Below are positions 35,087 through 46,316 of a stretch of 64,000 nucleotides of DNA, one piece after another. The DNA is from Galdieria partita. Lineage: Eukaryota > Rhodophyta > Bangiophyceae > Galdieriales > Galdieriaceae. The position numbers were made by a program, and so were the translations under genes. The first letter of the stretch is position 1, and each line of letters starts with the position of its first letter. The DNA lies in assembly GCA_025991245.1 (NCBI GenBank), contig BQMJ01000031.1, forward strand, positions 62,001 to 126,000, given 5' to 3'. Under the pieces are notes generated by a model. The model was not told where the DNA came from. It made no database searches and saw only the letters and a list, made by a program, of their open reading frames with translations.

Positions 35087-35829
35087 TCTATGTGAGTATT
35101 CGAAATCTCTGAACGAGATTGGCAGATAGTAGAAAGACAAACGAATGAATGGTCAGGATCTGATCTTTGAAAGTATTCTCTTCTTCGAAGCAATCCATAC
35201 ACCGAGCGATCAATTGGTAAAGTTTGACACCTCGTTTCTCAATCGTTACAAGTGAAGAGAAACGAGTAGGATTCAGTTTTACAAGTTTTGTAGTTTATAT
35301 GCCATTTCTTCTAAAATTGGAATGTGGTTTATCTCCACTATTTACAGAAAAGAGACTCGAAATGGTCATTTCTAGAGGAAAAACTATGTTGGTGCTTTAC
35401 CAGCCATGTCCTCAAACCTTGACAACATAAGAGTGAAAATCGACTCTTTTCATATGATGTCATCATAGTTTGTGCCATTGTTGATTGTTGGATACATATA
35501 TACATATACATATATATATATAGAGCTGTATTGCTTGAAGATGCGTACTATAAAGATGGGCCAAAAATATGTGTTTTCCAAGGATTTGTGTATCGTCTAT
35601 TCATGACCAAAGGTATCGTGTCATATAACAGAAAGATATTCTGAATTCATAGGGAACTTGAGCTTCAACACAAAAATATCTTCCTATACAAAATATATCA
35701 CAGAGTATCAACTATATTTTGGACAATTCTGACGATTGTATATATACCTATTCGGTTGAAAAAGAGACGAAACGAGTAAAACGGAACCAATCCAAAGAAT
35801 TTCAAAATCCCCGGGACACTTTTTGGTAA
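35087..35829. other. Intergenic stretch with TA-rich repeat
   Basis: No supported gene. An open frame at 35224-35430 (68 codons, ATG absent) has no recognisable feature. A run of alternating TA/CA dinucleotides lies at 35492-35523. The rest is promoter for the PsbW-like gene on one side and the Dad2-like gene on the other. Confidence 0.5.
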
Positions 35830-36202
35830 ATGGAACAAGTTTGTATTCCTTCTCGATCTCTTAGACTACTCAATAGACGGTTTATAGGAACAACTTGCTA
35901 CTTTACAAGAGCTAAACACTTTCACCTGCCATTTGAATGACTGTTTTCAGCAGATTGAGGTAACCGAGATTGGTATTTTATGAAAATGCTTGTGACTTGT
36001 AGAAAGGAAAGACTCAACGTCTTGGAAATAAAAGCCACGAAACTTGAAGAAACAGCAGATAGATGGGACAAGTGGCTAAGGAGCATTGGAAGGTTGAGGT
36101 ATAAGTATACCCCACTTGGGTTGTCAAGTCATCGGGTTTGACCGTTCCTCTTTTAGAGTAAAACAACGACAAGAAAACACTAAACTAGGCGCGAAGAAAT
36201 AG
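35830..36202 (+). CDS. Dad2-like DASH/Dam1 kinetochore subunit
   Basis: Four exons, 35830-35838, 35888-35959, 36007-36098 and 36157-36202; 72 residues. Introns are 47-58 bp with GTTTGT, GTAACC and GTATAA donors. The first exon is only MEQ. The product is one coiled coil: EQLATLQELNTFTCHLNDCF, then IEERLNVLEIKATKLEETAD, then RWDKWLRSIGRLR and a basic tail. The order (LxxLxxL helix, EEKLxxLxxxxxALE, then a W..WLR.I element) resembles Dad2 of the fungal DASH/Dam1 ring, which couples kinetochores to microtubules. Other short coiled-coil families are possible. Every join keeps frame and no frame is open without splicing. Confidence 0.42.
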
Positions 36203-36300
36203 TGTTACAAATGTTTGAATAGTCCAACACCGAATCTCAATAAACGACCATGGCTTTATGAAGCACGATTTGAAAAATCAAAAACGGTTTTCAGAAAAGA

Positions 36301-37137
36301 TCACAAGCCAGGAATTTCTGTCCTCTCGGTGGTTTCTTCCAAAGGACGTTCGACTTTCATCCCTGTGTCCTCGATTCCACTTTCGGTGTGAAGTTCCATG
36401 AGTTTGGCGATATCCAACCTTGGAGCTCTAAGCATCTTCACCTTGCGGATATGAACATTCTGTAGTGGGAAAATAGACGAGCAAGCCTTTTCGATATCAC
36501 TTCCAATGGTTTCTGGAATAAACTTGTGAACCAATTCTTTCAGGTCACAGGAACTTGCCTCTCGCGTCATAATCTCCATCATCTTTTTTCGGATTGCCCT
36601 AATTTTGGAGGTCTGAGCATAGCAAGTTTTTCTCACTTGACCCTTTCGGCGTTTTGTAAATCCGATGCAGAACAACCGTAGCAAGTAACCATCGGTGGTC
36701 TTCACATCCACGTGTGCTTCAATAAGCGACTGCCACTTGCGAATGAGACCACACAGTTTATCACGAGCAAAGTCCATTCCATAAAAGTTGGTTAAGCAGT
36801 TTCTTCCTTCTACTTCTTCACAACGCAATCTGATTTTTCTATACGCTAAACTCTCATCCTTGTTGCTACTAAGGTCCGCTAAACAAACATCGTATACTCG
36901 GCCTTTCAACGAATCTGAGGCAATTTTCGTTCCCGTGGTCTTTGTAACCAACGTTTTGCCAACTTGACGTTGAGAAAACATGGCTGGAGCCTTTATGTCG
37001 TACCATTCCTTTCTAAGAAAAGGATCTGTCAGTCTCTTCTTCACACCCTTGCCTTTTTTTGAAAGACGTTTATTTTTTCCAATAGCCTTTAGTTGGTTAG
37101 AAAAAGATCAACAAAATAATAGTTCAAACGATACCAT
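36301..37137 (-). CDS. RPS3A: 40S ribosomal protein eS1
   Basis: The coding exon 37086-36301 begins [18 protein letters not shown], and the initiator ATG stands alone at 37137-37135, directly followed by a 48-bp intron (GTATCG...TAAAG); 262 residues, the usual length. Core motifs: [53 protein letters not shown], and [20 protein letters not shown]. The C-terminal tail is acidic. A downstream Met (MKKRLTD) at 37044 is not in frame with the family start. Confidence 0.93.
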
Positions 37138-37301
37138 ATTTCAACAGCGCTGCCTAATAAACAGCTGTTCCTCACTGCAACGTCCAATAATCGACGACGA
37201 CGTCCACAGCCCAATCCAAAAGAATTTCCCAATCGAAATAAAAATATTTTATAAAGTATTCAGAGTTGCACTTCTTTCAAATACGACAACAAAATAAACT
37301 C

Positions 37302-38977
37302 TTACAAAAGCTTTAGTCCTCTTCCACTATCTCTCTTACGAATATCCCGAGGTGCAAACCACTCATCAGAGGTGTCAGAATTTTGAACTTGTGATAGATT
37401 CTTTTCTGCTTTCGAAAGTGCAGCTTCTAATTCTCGTATAACCGCATCCTTGTTTCGGGAAGATTCGGAAAATAACTTTTCCATCTCATCCACATCGTTC
37501 AACTAATATCAAAACAACAATGAGAAACAGTCATACACGTTCTAATGAACTTTACCAGCATGCGATTCCTTTCCTTCAAATACTCAACTTGTTCCTTCTC
37601 TTCCTCTAATGCCTTTTGGTATTCCTCTGATTTCTAGGAATATATTTTAGAGTTACAAATAGCTCAAACAACGACACATACTTGTTTATACAACTTCAGC
37701 TGCTCTATTTCTGTTTTTGCTTCTTCCAACTGCTTGATCAACTTTTCATTCTCTCGTCTGGAGCGTCTATCTTCCGTTCGTATTCGAATAGAATAAACTC
37801 TACCTCCAGCATCTCGAGCTTTCTCAACTGCTGCAGAAGCCTTTTCCAAGTCCTCTTTTGTGTTTTTATCCAATACGTTCACACCAAGTATATCTGCTGT
37901 GTCATCTTCAACAACAGATTCACCAACGATGGCATTCCAAACATGAAACAACCAACCACTACTTGCACAAGAACTGTCATCTTCAAGGGCATTTGATTCA
38001 TTTATATCCGGTTCTTCTATTGCATTCTTTACAACACTTTCTATCAATGTATTGGTATCGTTATCCCAAGTGACTTGCGAATCTTGCATAGCTGGAGAAA
38101 ATAGACGCTTCAAAAATGCCAACTGCCTATCACTATATGTGAAAAAGAATTCATCCAACTCTACTTCTATATCAGTCAATGAAGGTGACTTTAACTGACT
38201 AGTTGTCGAAAGGGCAAGATGAACTTCAAAGTTCAGTCCATCAATAAGAGGAACACGTTCTATTGATATTTTGGACCTACTTTGTGAAGTGATGGAAAGA
38301 CCAGAAACGCGAAATACTTTTCGAAACAGAAAAGGACTGCCATAAGATGCGTCCATAACTGGATGATTACTAGTATTCCAGTTTGCATCAGCTGAAAAAG
38401 TCTTTACGGAAGCTAGTCTTATACAAACTTCACAATCATTATCTTGATAAGTAAAACATATGTTGTAGACTTCTAAGAAAATGTTTGCTCCAAGTCTTCC
38501 TAGTTTCGTAGTGTACCATTTGCTAGTCTCTTCGTCTACTTCATCAGCAGCCATGGGTTCCGAACCTTTAGGAACTTCAACCTGTGCGCTCTTTATCCTT
38601 TCAACTACATTACTCTCTTCACTTGCTTTGCGTTCTTTGTCAACGGAATGTGGTTTTGCTGTTATGTACAAATTCTCTCCATAGATTTCCACTGGCTTTG
38701 AACCTAGGGCATACCAGGGAATTTGTGCCTTGAGCTTCCCTAAACGACCCTTTCTATTCAGTGAGAACTTGAATAACTACCTAAATAAGAACCTCTAACT
38801 TACAGAAGTTATATAAAAGGGAAGATTTGCTTCATTGAGTACGTCTACCTTTAAATCAACGTTTTCCAAGGAGAGATAACCTCCTCGTATCCCCAACCCA
38901 ACATCGCTTCCTTTGGCGTTTGCATAACGACTTATAAGCGAAGTCAAAATAGAGGCAATTGTGCCTTCAAGAACCAT
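37302..38977 (-). CDS. Short chorein-N (VPS13/BLTP-like) protein with coiled-coil tail
   Basis: Four exons, 38977-38804, 38749-37682, 37633-37556 and 37502-37302; 506 residues. The first 115 residues match the VPS13 N-terminal chorein domain (MVLEGTIASILTSLISRYAN, GGYLSLENVDLKVDVLNE, then GRLGKLKAQIPWYALGSKPV). A beta-rich stretch continues to about residue 330, then come an acidic linker and a coiled coil (ENEKLIKQLEEAKTEIEQL). Family members are normally 1400-4000 residues and form a lipid-conducting groove between membranes. This one keeps only the cap and perhaps the first repeats. The splice into exon 2 uses an AAAG acceptor. Confidence 0.8.
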
Positions 38978-39090
38978 ACAGAGTTAAGTTTCAAGTTGTC
39001 TGAACTTCAACTGACTCCAGGGACTTGGTCACTGAATGACCCAATAATCATAAAAAATGGAAAAGTCTTTATAAGAGTACAGACACATAT

Positions 39091-39627
39091 CAACTAGAAG
39101 AAGATAAAGTTTCTCCAGTGTTCTGCCTTACTTTAGTTAATACAGAACGAAGCTCAACATCCAAGTCTGTTATTTTTTGAAGGATTCTATCCGTAGCCAC
39201 TTCACGTTCTCTCAAAGACTCTGCAAACGTTCCAAATGATAAGTCTTCCTTCTCTCCAGAAGAGGTAAATTTCTTAGATGGAAAGGGAAATCTTGTTCAT
39301 ATGTGAGTCTTCTATTCACTCCATATTCGCAAAGGCCAGCATTTACCTTCTTTCGAGTTCAGCTTGGTCTATGTATACTTCAAATTGCTTTCTTCGAAGA
39401 CGCTCTACTTGTTCCAACAATTCGGGACCTCTTTCTCCTATAGGAATATAAATATATAAATATCGTGTTGAGTACACAACCCAATTAGGCATACAAGAAT
39501 AATTACCAAAAGGACGGTTTCTACTATCTGCCAAACGAGCTTCAGCAGCAGCTAATTCGGTTTCAAGACCTTCTTCCAACTCCTCCAAATGTGTATCACT
39601 TGGCTTATCAGTAAAGGACGTGGTCAT
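39091..39627 (-). CDS. Small coiled-coil protein of unknown function
   Basis: Three exons, 39627-39507, 39437-39347 and 39292-39091, all frame-consistent; 137 residues. It is strongly helical: THLEELEEGLETELAAAEAR, then RGPELLEQVERLRRKQFEVY, then RILQKITDLDVELRSVLTKV. I do not recognise the family. The size and heptads would suit a subunit of a small coiled-coil complex. The last acceptor (GAACAAG at 39294) has an alternative (GAATAG further upstream). It sits between the chorein gene (same strand) and the divergent antiporter. Confidence 0.6.
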
Positions 39628-39707
39628 TCGTAGAAACCACAACAAAGACACTCCAATGCCCTCCAAGTAGGAATTCTTTCAAGATTCCACAGAAAGCGAC
39701 TTTTGGA

Positions 39708-41717
39708 ATGAACGATACAAGTGACTCAGATTCTATTCTGACAACTCCAGATCCTGGAACTTTTGTTGATGTTTTAACCATACTTTTTACTCTGATAGTC
39801 GTTTTTCGTTGGATAAATAAGAAGACTTTGAATATTCCAGATAGTATTGCGTTATCGCTTTCTTCCCTTATTGCTTCCAATCTTTTGATTGCTTTAAACT
39901 TGATACTTCCTCATATTGGAGTACCTGGTCTAGACTTGACCCCTTTTCACAACGTTACTGTATCATTCCCTGTGAGTTTGTTTGAGCTATTGGATGATTG
40001 TGACTTGTGTCTTACGTAATATTATCTACCATAAGAGCTTTGTTTTAGATTCTGCTTTAGGATTTCTATTGTTTTCAGATGCTATGGAGTTGGATATAGT
40101 TTCGTTGAAGCGTTCCATAGAAGTCATATTTGTTTTGGCTGTATTCACAACGTTGGTAAGGGAACTCTTAAACGTGGATAGTCTTTTTGTTGATTGCAAG
40201 TAATGTATTAGTTAGCGTCGTTGTCCATTGCGTGTTTTCTGTTTCTTGTGATGATAGGGATCTCTTACCCTCTTCCCTTTTCGCATTGCTTATTGTTTGG
40301 TAGGTCTGTCTTATTTTATATCCCTCGTTGCTTCATGTTTCAACAGGCTCAATTGTATCACCTACGGATCCAGTAGCAGTTAGTGGAATATTGAAAACCA
40401 AAAGAGAATTGTTGCCAAAGTATCAGCGTTTTATCATAGCCGGAGAATCGTTATTCAATGATGCAGTTTCTGTAGTGCTATTCATAGGTATTCATTGAAC
40501 TATTTCTATAGGAATAAGATAAACGCTATATCTATTTATGTGTGTGTGTGTGTCTCTATATGAATTTAGGTCTTCGACATTTTATTTTTGCTCCACACAA
40601 GGCTGATGTAACATTTATTGTTCGACTATTTGTACAGGAGATTGTATTGGGAGTCATAGTTGGTTTTGCGATGGGTTATTTAGCCTATCAAATGCTAAGT
40701 AGCTTTGAAAGTCGAGTATTGGAAGCACATGTTACTCTTGTGCTAGTATTGTTGATTAATATGATCTGTAAACATATGGGTGCCTCCATTCCATTGGCAA
40801 GTGTTATTGCAGGTCTCATGATTGGCAACTATGGCATAGCATTTGTTATCAGTTCGCAGAAAACTTTTCATTGGGTGAGTTGTGTAAATGAATTTGTCCA
40901 GTTCACTAACAAACTTTACTAGTTGTGGGGTTTTATCAATGATACGCTAAATAGCGTACTGTATTTACTGATGGGTTTCATTTCCATCCTTTTCGTAACT
41001 TTGCCAGATTTAGGCTCACATCCTTCTAAAGCAACCTATTACTTTGTATTTCTTTCTGTCATTCCATTATCTTTGCTGTCTCGATTCATATCGGTATGGA
41101 TACCTCTTCGTATGTTGCAATTATACTACAAAATGAGAAGGAAACGGTTACATCCTGCTATTCGATATGCCATGCCGTTGAAATTTGTATTTGTGTTGAC
41201 TTGGAGTGGTATGAGAGGAGCTATTTCAGTGGCTTTGGCATTATCACTTTCTGATCAACTAGCAAGTCGCTCTATCATTTTCGCTCTTTGTTATACATTG
41301 GTTTGTTTCAGTACAATAGTACAAGGATTGCTATTTGAAAAAGTTGTTGGCTATTTGGGTGCATTTCCAAAGTTGGCAACTTTGAATGCAAGTATATCAC
41401 AAGTGAACAAAAAGAGAAGAAATTCCCATCTTTGGGAATCTGTTGTTGTGGATAGGAATGACAACTTGAAACCTCTTCCTAGTTTATCCGACTTGGTGTG
41501 TTCGGTTGGACTTGTTGGTGTTGCTTTGAACAAACAAGAAAATCTATCTCTGGATGATGGAAAGCGTCAGCGGGTGCAGCAAAAATCCAACACAAGGAAT
41601 CCAGTGGATAGAGGAATGGAGTCATCGGTAGAGTGGTCATCAACAACCAATTTGTTTCAACCGCGATTATTAGACAATCATGAAGAGAGCCAAAACGAAC
41701 ATTTATCTGATCGATGA
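39708..41717 (+). CDS. Na+/H+ antiporter (CPA1/NHX-SOS1 type)
   Basis: Six exons, 39708-39971, 40036-40155, 40212-40299, 40347-40487, 40570-40874 and 40923-41717; 570 residues. About twelve membrane helices are expected. Family marks: ALGFLLFSDAMELD, SPTDPVAVSGILK, the ion-site stretch GESLFNDAVSVVLFIG across exon 4/5, and VLTWSGMRGAISVALALSLS near the end of the membrane domain. The C-terminal 130 residues are cytosolic, basic and Ser-rich. It exchanges Na+ or K+ for H+; whether it sits in the plasma membrane or an inner one is not evident. The ND residues of the ion-binding site are intact. Confidence 0.93.
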
Positions 41718-41805
41718 GATTGATTGTATAGATGCAGTTGTGTGTTTCTTTGCAATGATAAAGGACAACATGAATAGATAGGTTTTGAAACCCAATGGAG
41801 AGCCG

Positions 41806-42025
41806 CTACCAGTTGATTGAAATATCCTCTCTCGAAATTTTATTCACTTTTGCGGAATAAGGACGTGCTTGAATTTCCTCGTTTCGATTCACAACCCTGG
41901 TTCTCTTGTATATATAGAGCATTTTACCATCAACTATACCCAATCATACGAAATGAGCCTTTATTACTCGTCAAAAGAGCCTTGTGCAAACTTCTGTATG
42001 CTTGCAACAAAAAGCAACTAGTCAT
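41806..42025 (-). CDS. Possible short LYR-like protein
   Basis: Two exons, 42025-41940 and 41896-41806, joined in frame across a 43-bp intron (GTATAG...ACCAG); 58 residues. It begins MTSCFLLQAYRSLHKALLTS, where LLQAYRSL resembles the LYR motif of small mitochondrial assembly factors. The second exon (VVNRNEEIQARPYSAKVNK...) is not recognised, and the product is shorter than known LYR proteins (80 or more). The intron-joined frame is clean, but chance cannot be excluded at this length. Confidence 0.33.
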
Positions 42026-42581
42026 ATTCTCTGATGCAACAGGTTAAAATATTGTGGTTCTGGACTGGACTCAATCACTCAAGCATAAATAACAAGACCA
42101 GGACCACTCATATTCACTGCTAAGAGCCCACTTATCACTGACCAACTTTTCTAGTATTTCCTGCAACTAGGTGTATTTGAAAAGTATACAATGACATAGT
42201 AAACGCCTCCGCTATCCCCAAAGAAACGTAAATTCATGGAAAAATTCAATGGCGCCAATCCCTGTCAGCCCGCCACCTTTTGCCTCATGGGGTCAACGGA
42301 ATATTCGGACGTGTCTCGTTGTTGGGTGGTGAGGAGACAATTGACTGTTTGAGACAACCTGTTTGTTGGAGAGACTCGTGGCTGTGTGTGACTTGAGAAA
42401 CAAAGAGAAAATAAACAACACAAAGTGGTTGGAACAACAACTTCAACTGCGGCCATTCACTCTGCAAGGTTGGTCTTTCTAAAAATATGAGCCAAAGTTA
42501 CTTGTGAAGGCAGGTTTGAAAAGGAGAAATGGAAAGGTCTCTAACTTTTTTTTTGTAGGTGGAAGTTTCACATTCTGAATC
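42026..42581. other. Upstream region of cyclin A
   Basis: A 556-bp stretch between the small minus-strand candidate and the cyclin A start. I see no gene in it. A palindromic TGGCGCCA lies at 42250-42257. The last 100 bp contain a run of nine T and a GTAGG, so a 5'-UTR intron cannot be excluded. Confidence 0.5.
42251..42258 (-). promoter_or_regulatory. E2F-like site upstream of cyclin A
   Basis: TTGGCGCC on the minus strand, about 325 bp before the cyclin A ATG, fits the E2F/DP core (TTSSCGC). E2F control of A-type cyclins is known in animals and plants. The site alone does not prove use. Confidence 0.35.
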
Positions 42582-43749
42582 ATGTTTGGACGTCACAAGT
42601 CTTCGAGTAGTTTAGAAGAGGAAGTTCGGGAAGGCGCGGTTCATGAAAAACGTCGCGTGTTGATGGAAATTGGGAATAGTTTGTCTTCAAGGATATATAA
42701 TGCTTTTTTTGTGAAAAGACAAAAATCCAGTACGTCTATTGTTGACAATACCAGTGTAAAACCAACAATGAGGAGCTCCATCGAAGATATAAGCACCGCT
42801 GAAGATTTGCTGTGTTGTAATTCCCCACTTGATTTGCGTCAGGAAAATTCTTCCCAAAGTGGAAGTCGAGATCAAACCAATAAATTTTCGGATGGGTCAT
42901 ATTTGGAGGGAGGAGAGTACAAGGAGGATGTTTTCAGGGTTTTGTTGAATTGTGAAGTGAGTCAGATGAATTTCTTATGTTGAACTTGGTTGTAATTTTT
43001 TGTATCTGTAGAAACGTTGTTTGCCGGAAGGTTCATACGTCGACGATATGAAAACAACTCAACCAGAAATTTCACCCAATATGCGGGCTATTTTGATGGA
43101 TTGGCTAGTGGAGGTAGCTGAGGAATACAAATTATCGAACGAGACACTGCATCTAGCGTGCAATTATATCGATAGATTTCTAAGTCGGTGTTCAGTGAGT
43201 AAGAAAAATCTTCAGTTACTGGGGGTTGTGTGCTTGCTGGTGGCATCCAAATATGAAGAAAAGTATCCACCACATGTGGATGAGTTTGTGTACATTACGG
43301 ATAACACTTATACGAAGGAAGAGGTGCTTTCAATGGAAGTGCTGGTGATGAAAGTTTTGAAGTTTTCATTTACAGCAGCGTCCAGTTATCAGTTTGCAAG
43401 TATTTTTGGTAGTTGGGGAAATTTGAGTGAAGTTGTTAAGAGTACTTCTTTCTTCTTATGTGACTTGTCATTGGTTGATTTTTCGTTGGTCAAGTACTTA
43501 CCGAGTGACATAGCAGCAGCAGCCGTCTGTCTTGCTAGACTAAGTTGTAACGAATGTTTATGGGATGACATGTTGGCTGAACTGACTCGTAAGAGAAAAG
43601 AGGATATATTGCCTTGTTTGTTGACTTTGCGCCGTGTGTGGGAAGACTGTGCACATTCCAAGTTACAAGCAGTGCGAGTTAAGTATCATTCACCAAAATA
43701 TCATTATGTTTCATCAAGAACACCTCCTACATTGGATACAAATATATAA
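42582..43749 (+). CDS. A-type cyclin
   Basis: Two exons, 42582-42956 and 43012-43749, phase 0, 55-bp intron; 370 residues. The N-terminal 120 residues are charged and low in structure; I see no clear RxxL destruction box in the first 40 residues. The cyclin box starts MRAILMDWLVEVAEEYKLSN, the A/B-cyclin signature, and continues YIDRFLSR, KKNLQLLGVVCLLVASKYEE, then a second cyclin fold (SYQFASIFGS...). The EEYKL form and length favour cyclin A over B. It activates a CDK in S phase and G2. Confidence 0.9.
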
Positions 43750-43856
43750 ACCCTAAAGCGGGTTGTCGCTTTTCTTGTTCTATCCGATTGTTCTTGGAAT
43801 AGGCAATTCTACCTTTTATGTATTTTTTTGTTGTTGCAAATCAAAAAAGATTGACT

Positions 43857-44297
43857 TTAATAAAAGAAGCCTAATATCTTCCCTCCAGTATGCTTTCTTC
43901 TCGCCTCTTCATGGTCCATAATACCATAAGAGGTAGTCAACACTACGAAGCCAAACTGCCTACTTGGAAGCAGATTACTAACCCATTGTTCCATTTCGTG
44001 CACTTTGACGTCATATCGTGGTGACATGACGCCGCATTTGTTCAATCGGCCTATCAAATGCACAACCAGTTTGCCTGATCGGTGGTCGTCCACGTATTCA
44101 AACTCTCCAATATAACCTACAAAGAAAGTGAACGCTAAGTCTATCGTTTGTGTGCCAACCATACCGTGTTTTTGCATCACTTGTAAGAAACGGATAATGA
44201 CTTTGGAGCTAGGACGAAGTAGAACTTGTCGTTTACCTCTTCTTTCTGCATTGGCAATCGAGTTTAAAGCGTCTGCTAGGACACTCATACGAACCAT
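43857..44297 (-). CDS. RPS15A: 40S ribosomal protein uS8 (S15a)
   Basis: Two exons, 44297-44165 and 44116-43857, with a 48-bp intron (GTATGG...TTGTAG); 130 residues, the standard length. Motifs: [61 protein letters not shown] and [20 protein letters not shown]. The intron length is a multiple of three and has no stop, so unspliced reading would insert 16 residues ([13 protein letters not shown] inside). The start is the family Met, although the frame is open 11 codons upstream. Confidence 0.96.
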   Translation of the reverse strand: MVRMSVLADALNSIANAERRGKRQVLLRPSSKVIIRFLQVMQKHGMVGTQTIDLAFTFFVGYIGEFEYVDDHRSGKLVVHLIGRLNKCGVMSPRYDVKVHEMEQWVSNLLPSRQFGFVVLTTSYGIMDHEEARRKHTGGKILGFFY

Positions 44298-44395
44298 ATT
44301 GAACAATCGTTGTGTACACTGTTCTCTCACTGACGACGACGTCGAATTTTACAGCCGATCAATGGCAGTCAAAATGGGCAAAGGATAGGGATGGG

Positions 44396-46062
44396 CTAAG
44401 AGTCCCATTCTCTCATGATATTCTCATAGAATGGATAAACTTGATCTACTCTGGTCTGAATACTGTGAATGTCCTTTTCCAAATAACAACTATAATAATG
44501 TCCTAATTGTATTCCCGGTTCCCAATCACGACAATATCCGATACAAGCATATTTCAAACCGCGAAAATGCTTCGACAGCTGCGACAAGTCACTTGACCTA
44601 TGAGCAACCTCGGAATCCATCGTCACTGGATGCATCAGCTGTTTCAATGCGTGCATCACTGCAATCTTTCCATGTTCTATATCGTCACAAAGCAAATACA
44701 ATACATATACAGTGTGCAACGAATCGACCTGTTGTTCTATTTGTAGGCCTTCAACGAGATAACATTCATTAGACAGTGATGTATCAACGACTTGAATAGT
44801 GAATACACAAACTCCTCTACCAGGTAATACGAGAGGTCGGTCAAGAACCATGTACAGTTTCCATCTTCCCTTTTCCGTGGGCAGTCGACGCATACAACTA
44901 GAATCAGTATAATCGACTTCCCAATTAGATGAGCCAACTACAACAGAACAACGAATAATGTCTCCATGATCAGTAACTAGACCAATGACTTGTAACGAAG
45001 AGTCACAAATAAGGTAGGCAAGTTGTCTATTCAGGATATACACACCACCATGAACAGCACAACGTCTACACAATGCTTCACAAATATCTCCAGTGCCATA
45101 TTTACTATAAAGAAATCCACTCGATATACGAAACCTTTGTACTGCACAACAATACTGAGATATTCTTTTCACCGCAGTTGCAACAGCACAAGATTCATAC
45201 TTCTCTCCACAGCAATCAAGCAGTGCAAATAAATAACGTTTGAGTCGATCCGTAAAGTGCAACTGATCCAACCAATCATCTACACAATGGAAACATTCAC
45301 ACCATTTTTGTATTTGTTCCCTTTCAGCTTCTTCATAAGAGCTTACCACTTGACCAGCAGATAATAAACCTCCATCATGTCCTTCATATTGGACAAGTGA
45401 TTGCTCATAAGCCGCACAGGTTTTTAAAAATTTCATGAATATACGCTTTTCAACAGGAGTTAGCAACGTTGAACGAAATATATCGTTTCTACTAGTGGGT
45501 ACTTTTTGTGGTTCACCACTTTCATCCAACCAAAGGATTTCATCTACGCCACGAAACTCTAAATAGGAAGCCGCTTGACTGTGTACCAACATATTCACCG
45601 CCTCACCACTTCCCAAGATGATCTGTGGTGTCAAATCTATCTGTGTGCGGTCTAACCAATCTTCCGAACAATGATCCACTATTTGAACGTCACTAAAACT
45701 GGAGTTTTCTTTCACAGGTAGTAAAGTTATATCCGTGTATTGTTGAAACTGCCACTTGCGTCGTATAGTATGTTCTAGTTCTGTAGGTGCCTTTTTGGCT
45801 TCACTCGTACCGTTTTCGGACAAATAAGACGAAGAAAAGAATCTTTTCAACTTGCTCAGTGATAAGGTTGCCCTAAAGATGAGTGAGAACGTGTAAAAGA
45901 AATGGAACAAGTCACAAACCAGTCACCTCCATAGAAGGGCCGTGAGTCAATGTGCAATATGGACTTGCCACTAGAAGCAAGCAAAGCTGCGAGAACAGAT
46001 TCTGGTAAACCTGTTCCAACAACGACAATGTCGAAATAAGCGTCTTTCAAGTCCGTTTCCAT
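44396..46062 (-). CDS. Rab escort protein (REP/CHM-like)
   Basis: Two exons, 46062-45920 and 45872-44396; 539 residues. The N-terminus has the GDI/REP dinucleotide-fold signature DIVVVGTGLPESVLAALLAS followed by IDSRPFYGGDW. A REP-type acidic/basic insert then separates it from DLTPQIILGSGEAVNMLVHS, which corresponds to GDI SCR1B (DL.P....G..V..L...). SCR3 appears as GTGDICEALCRRCAVHGGVY. REP presents newly made Rab GTPases to geranylgeranyl transferase II. The insert and poor GDI motif order favour REP over GDI. The first intron uses a GTTTGT donor. Confidence 0.83.
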
Positions 46063-46316
46063 ATCTGTGGACTCTCCATGAACATTCCTTGAAGTTCCCC
46101 AACAGAAATGATGATGTATCAAAAAGTCAGGTTTCTTGCATCATCTTTCAATAACATTCTCTTTTCATACTATAGCAAGATAACATATAAAACTATTGCA
46201 AAGAATCGATACAGGCAATGATCCATTTCTACCAGAAATACGAATTATTCCACGTGTTGGATCATTGAAAATTGCTTTGTGAAAAGACAACAGGCCGTCA
46301 GAGTCCTTTTTTCATC

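Noticed and set aside
35224-35430. 68-codon plus-strand open frame
   Set aside because: Ordinary low-complexity composition, no ATG, no splice partner and no family motif.
43389-43661. Long minus-strand open frame inside cyclin A
   Set aside because: It is a shadow of the conserved cyclin box and has no independent features.
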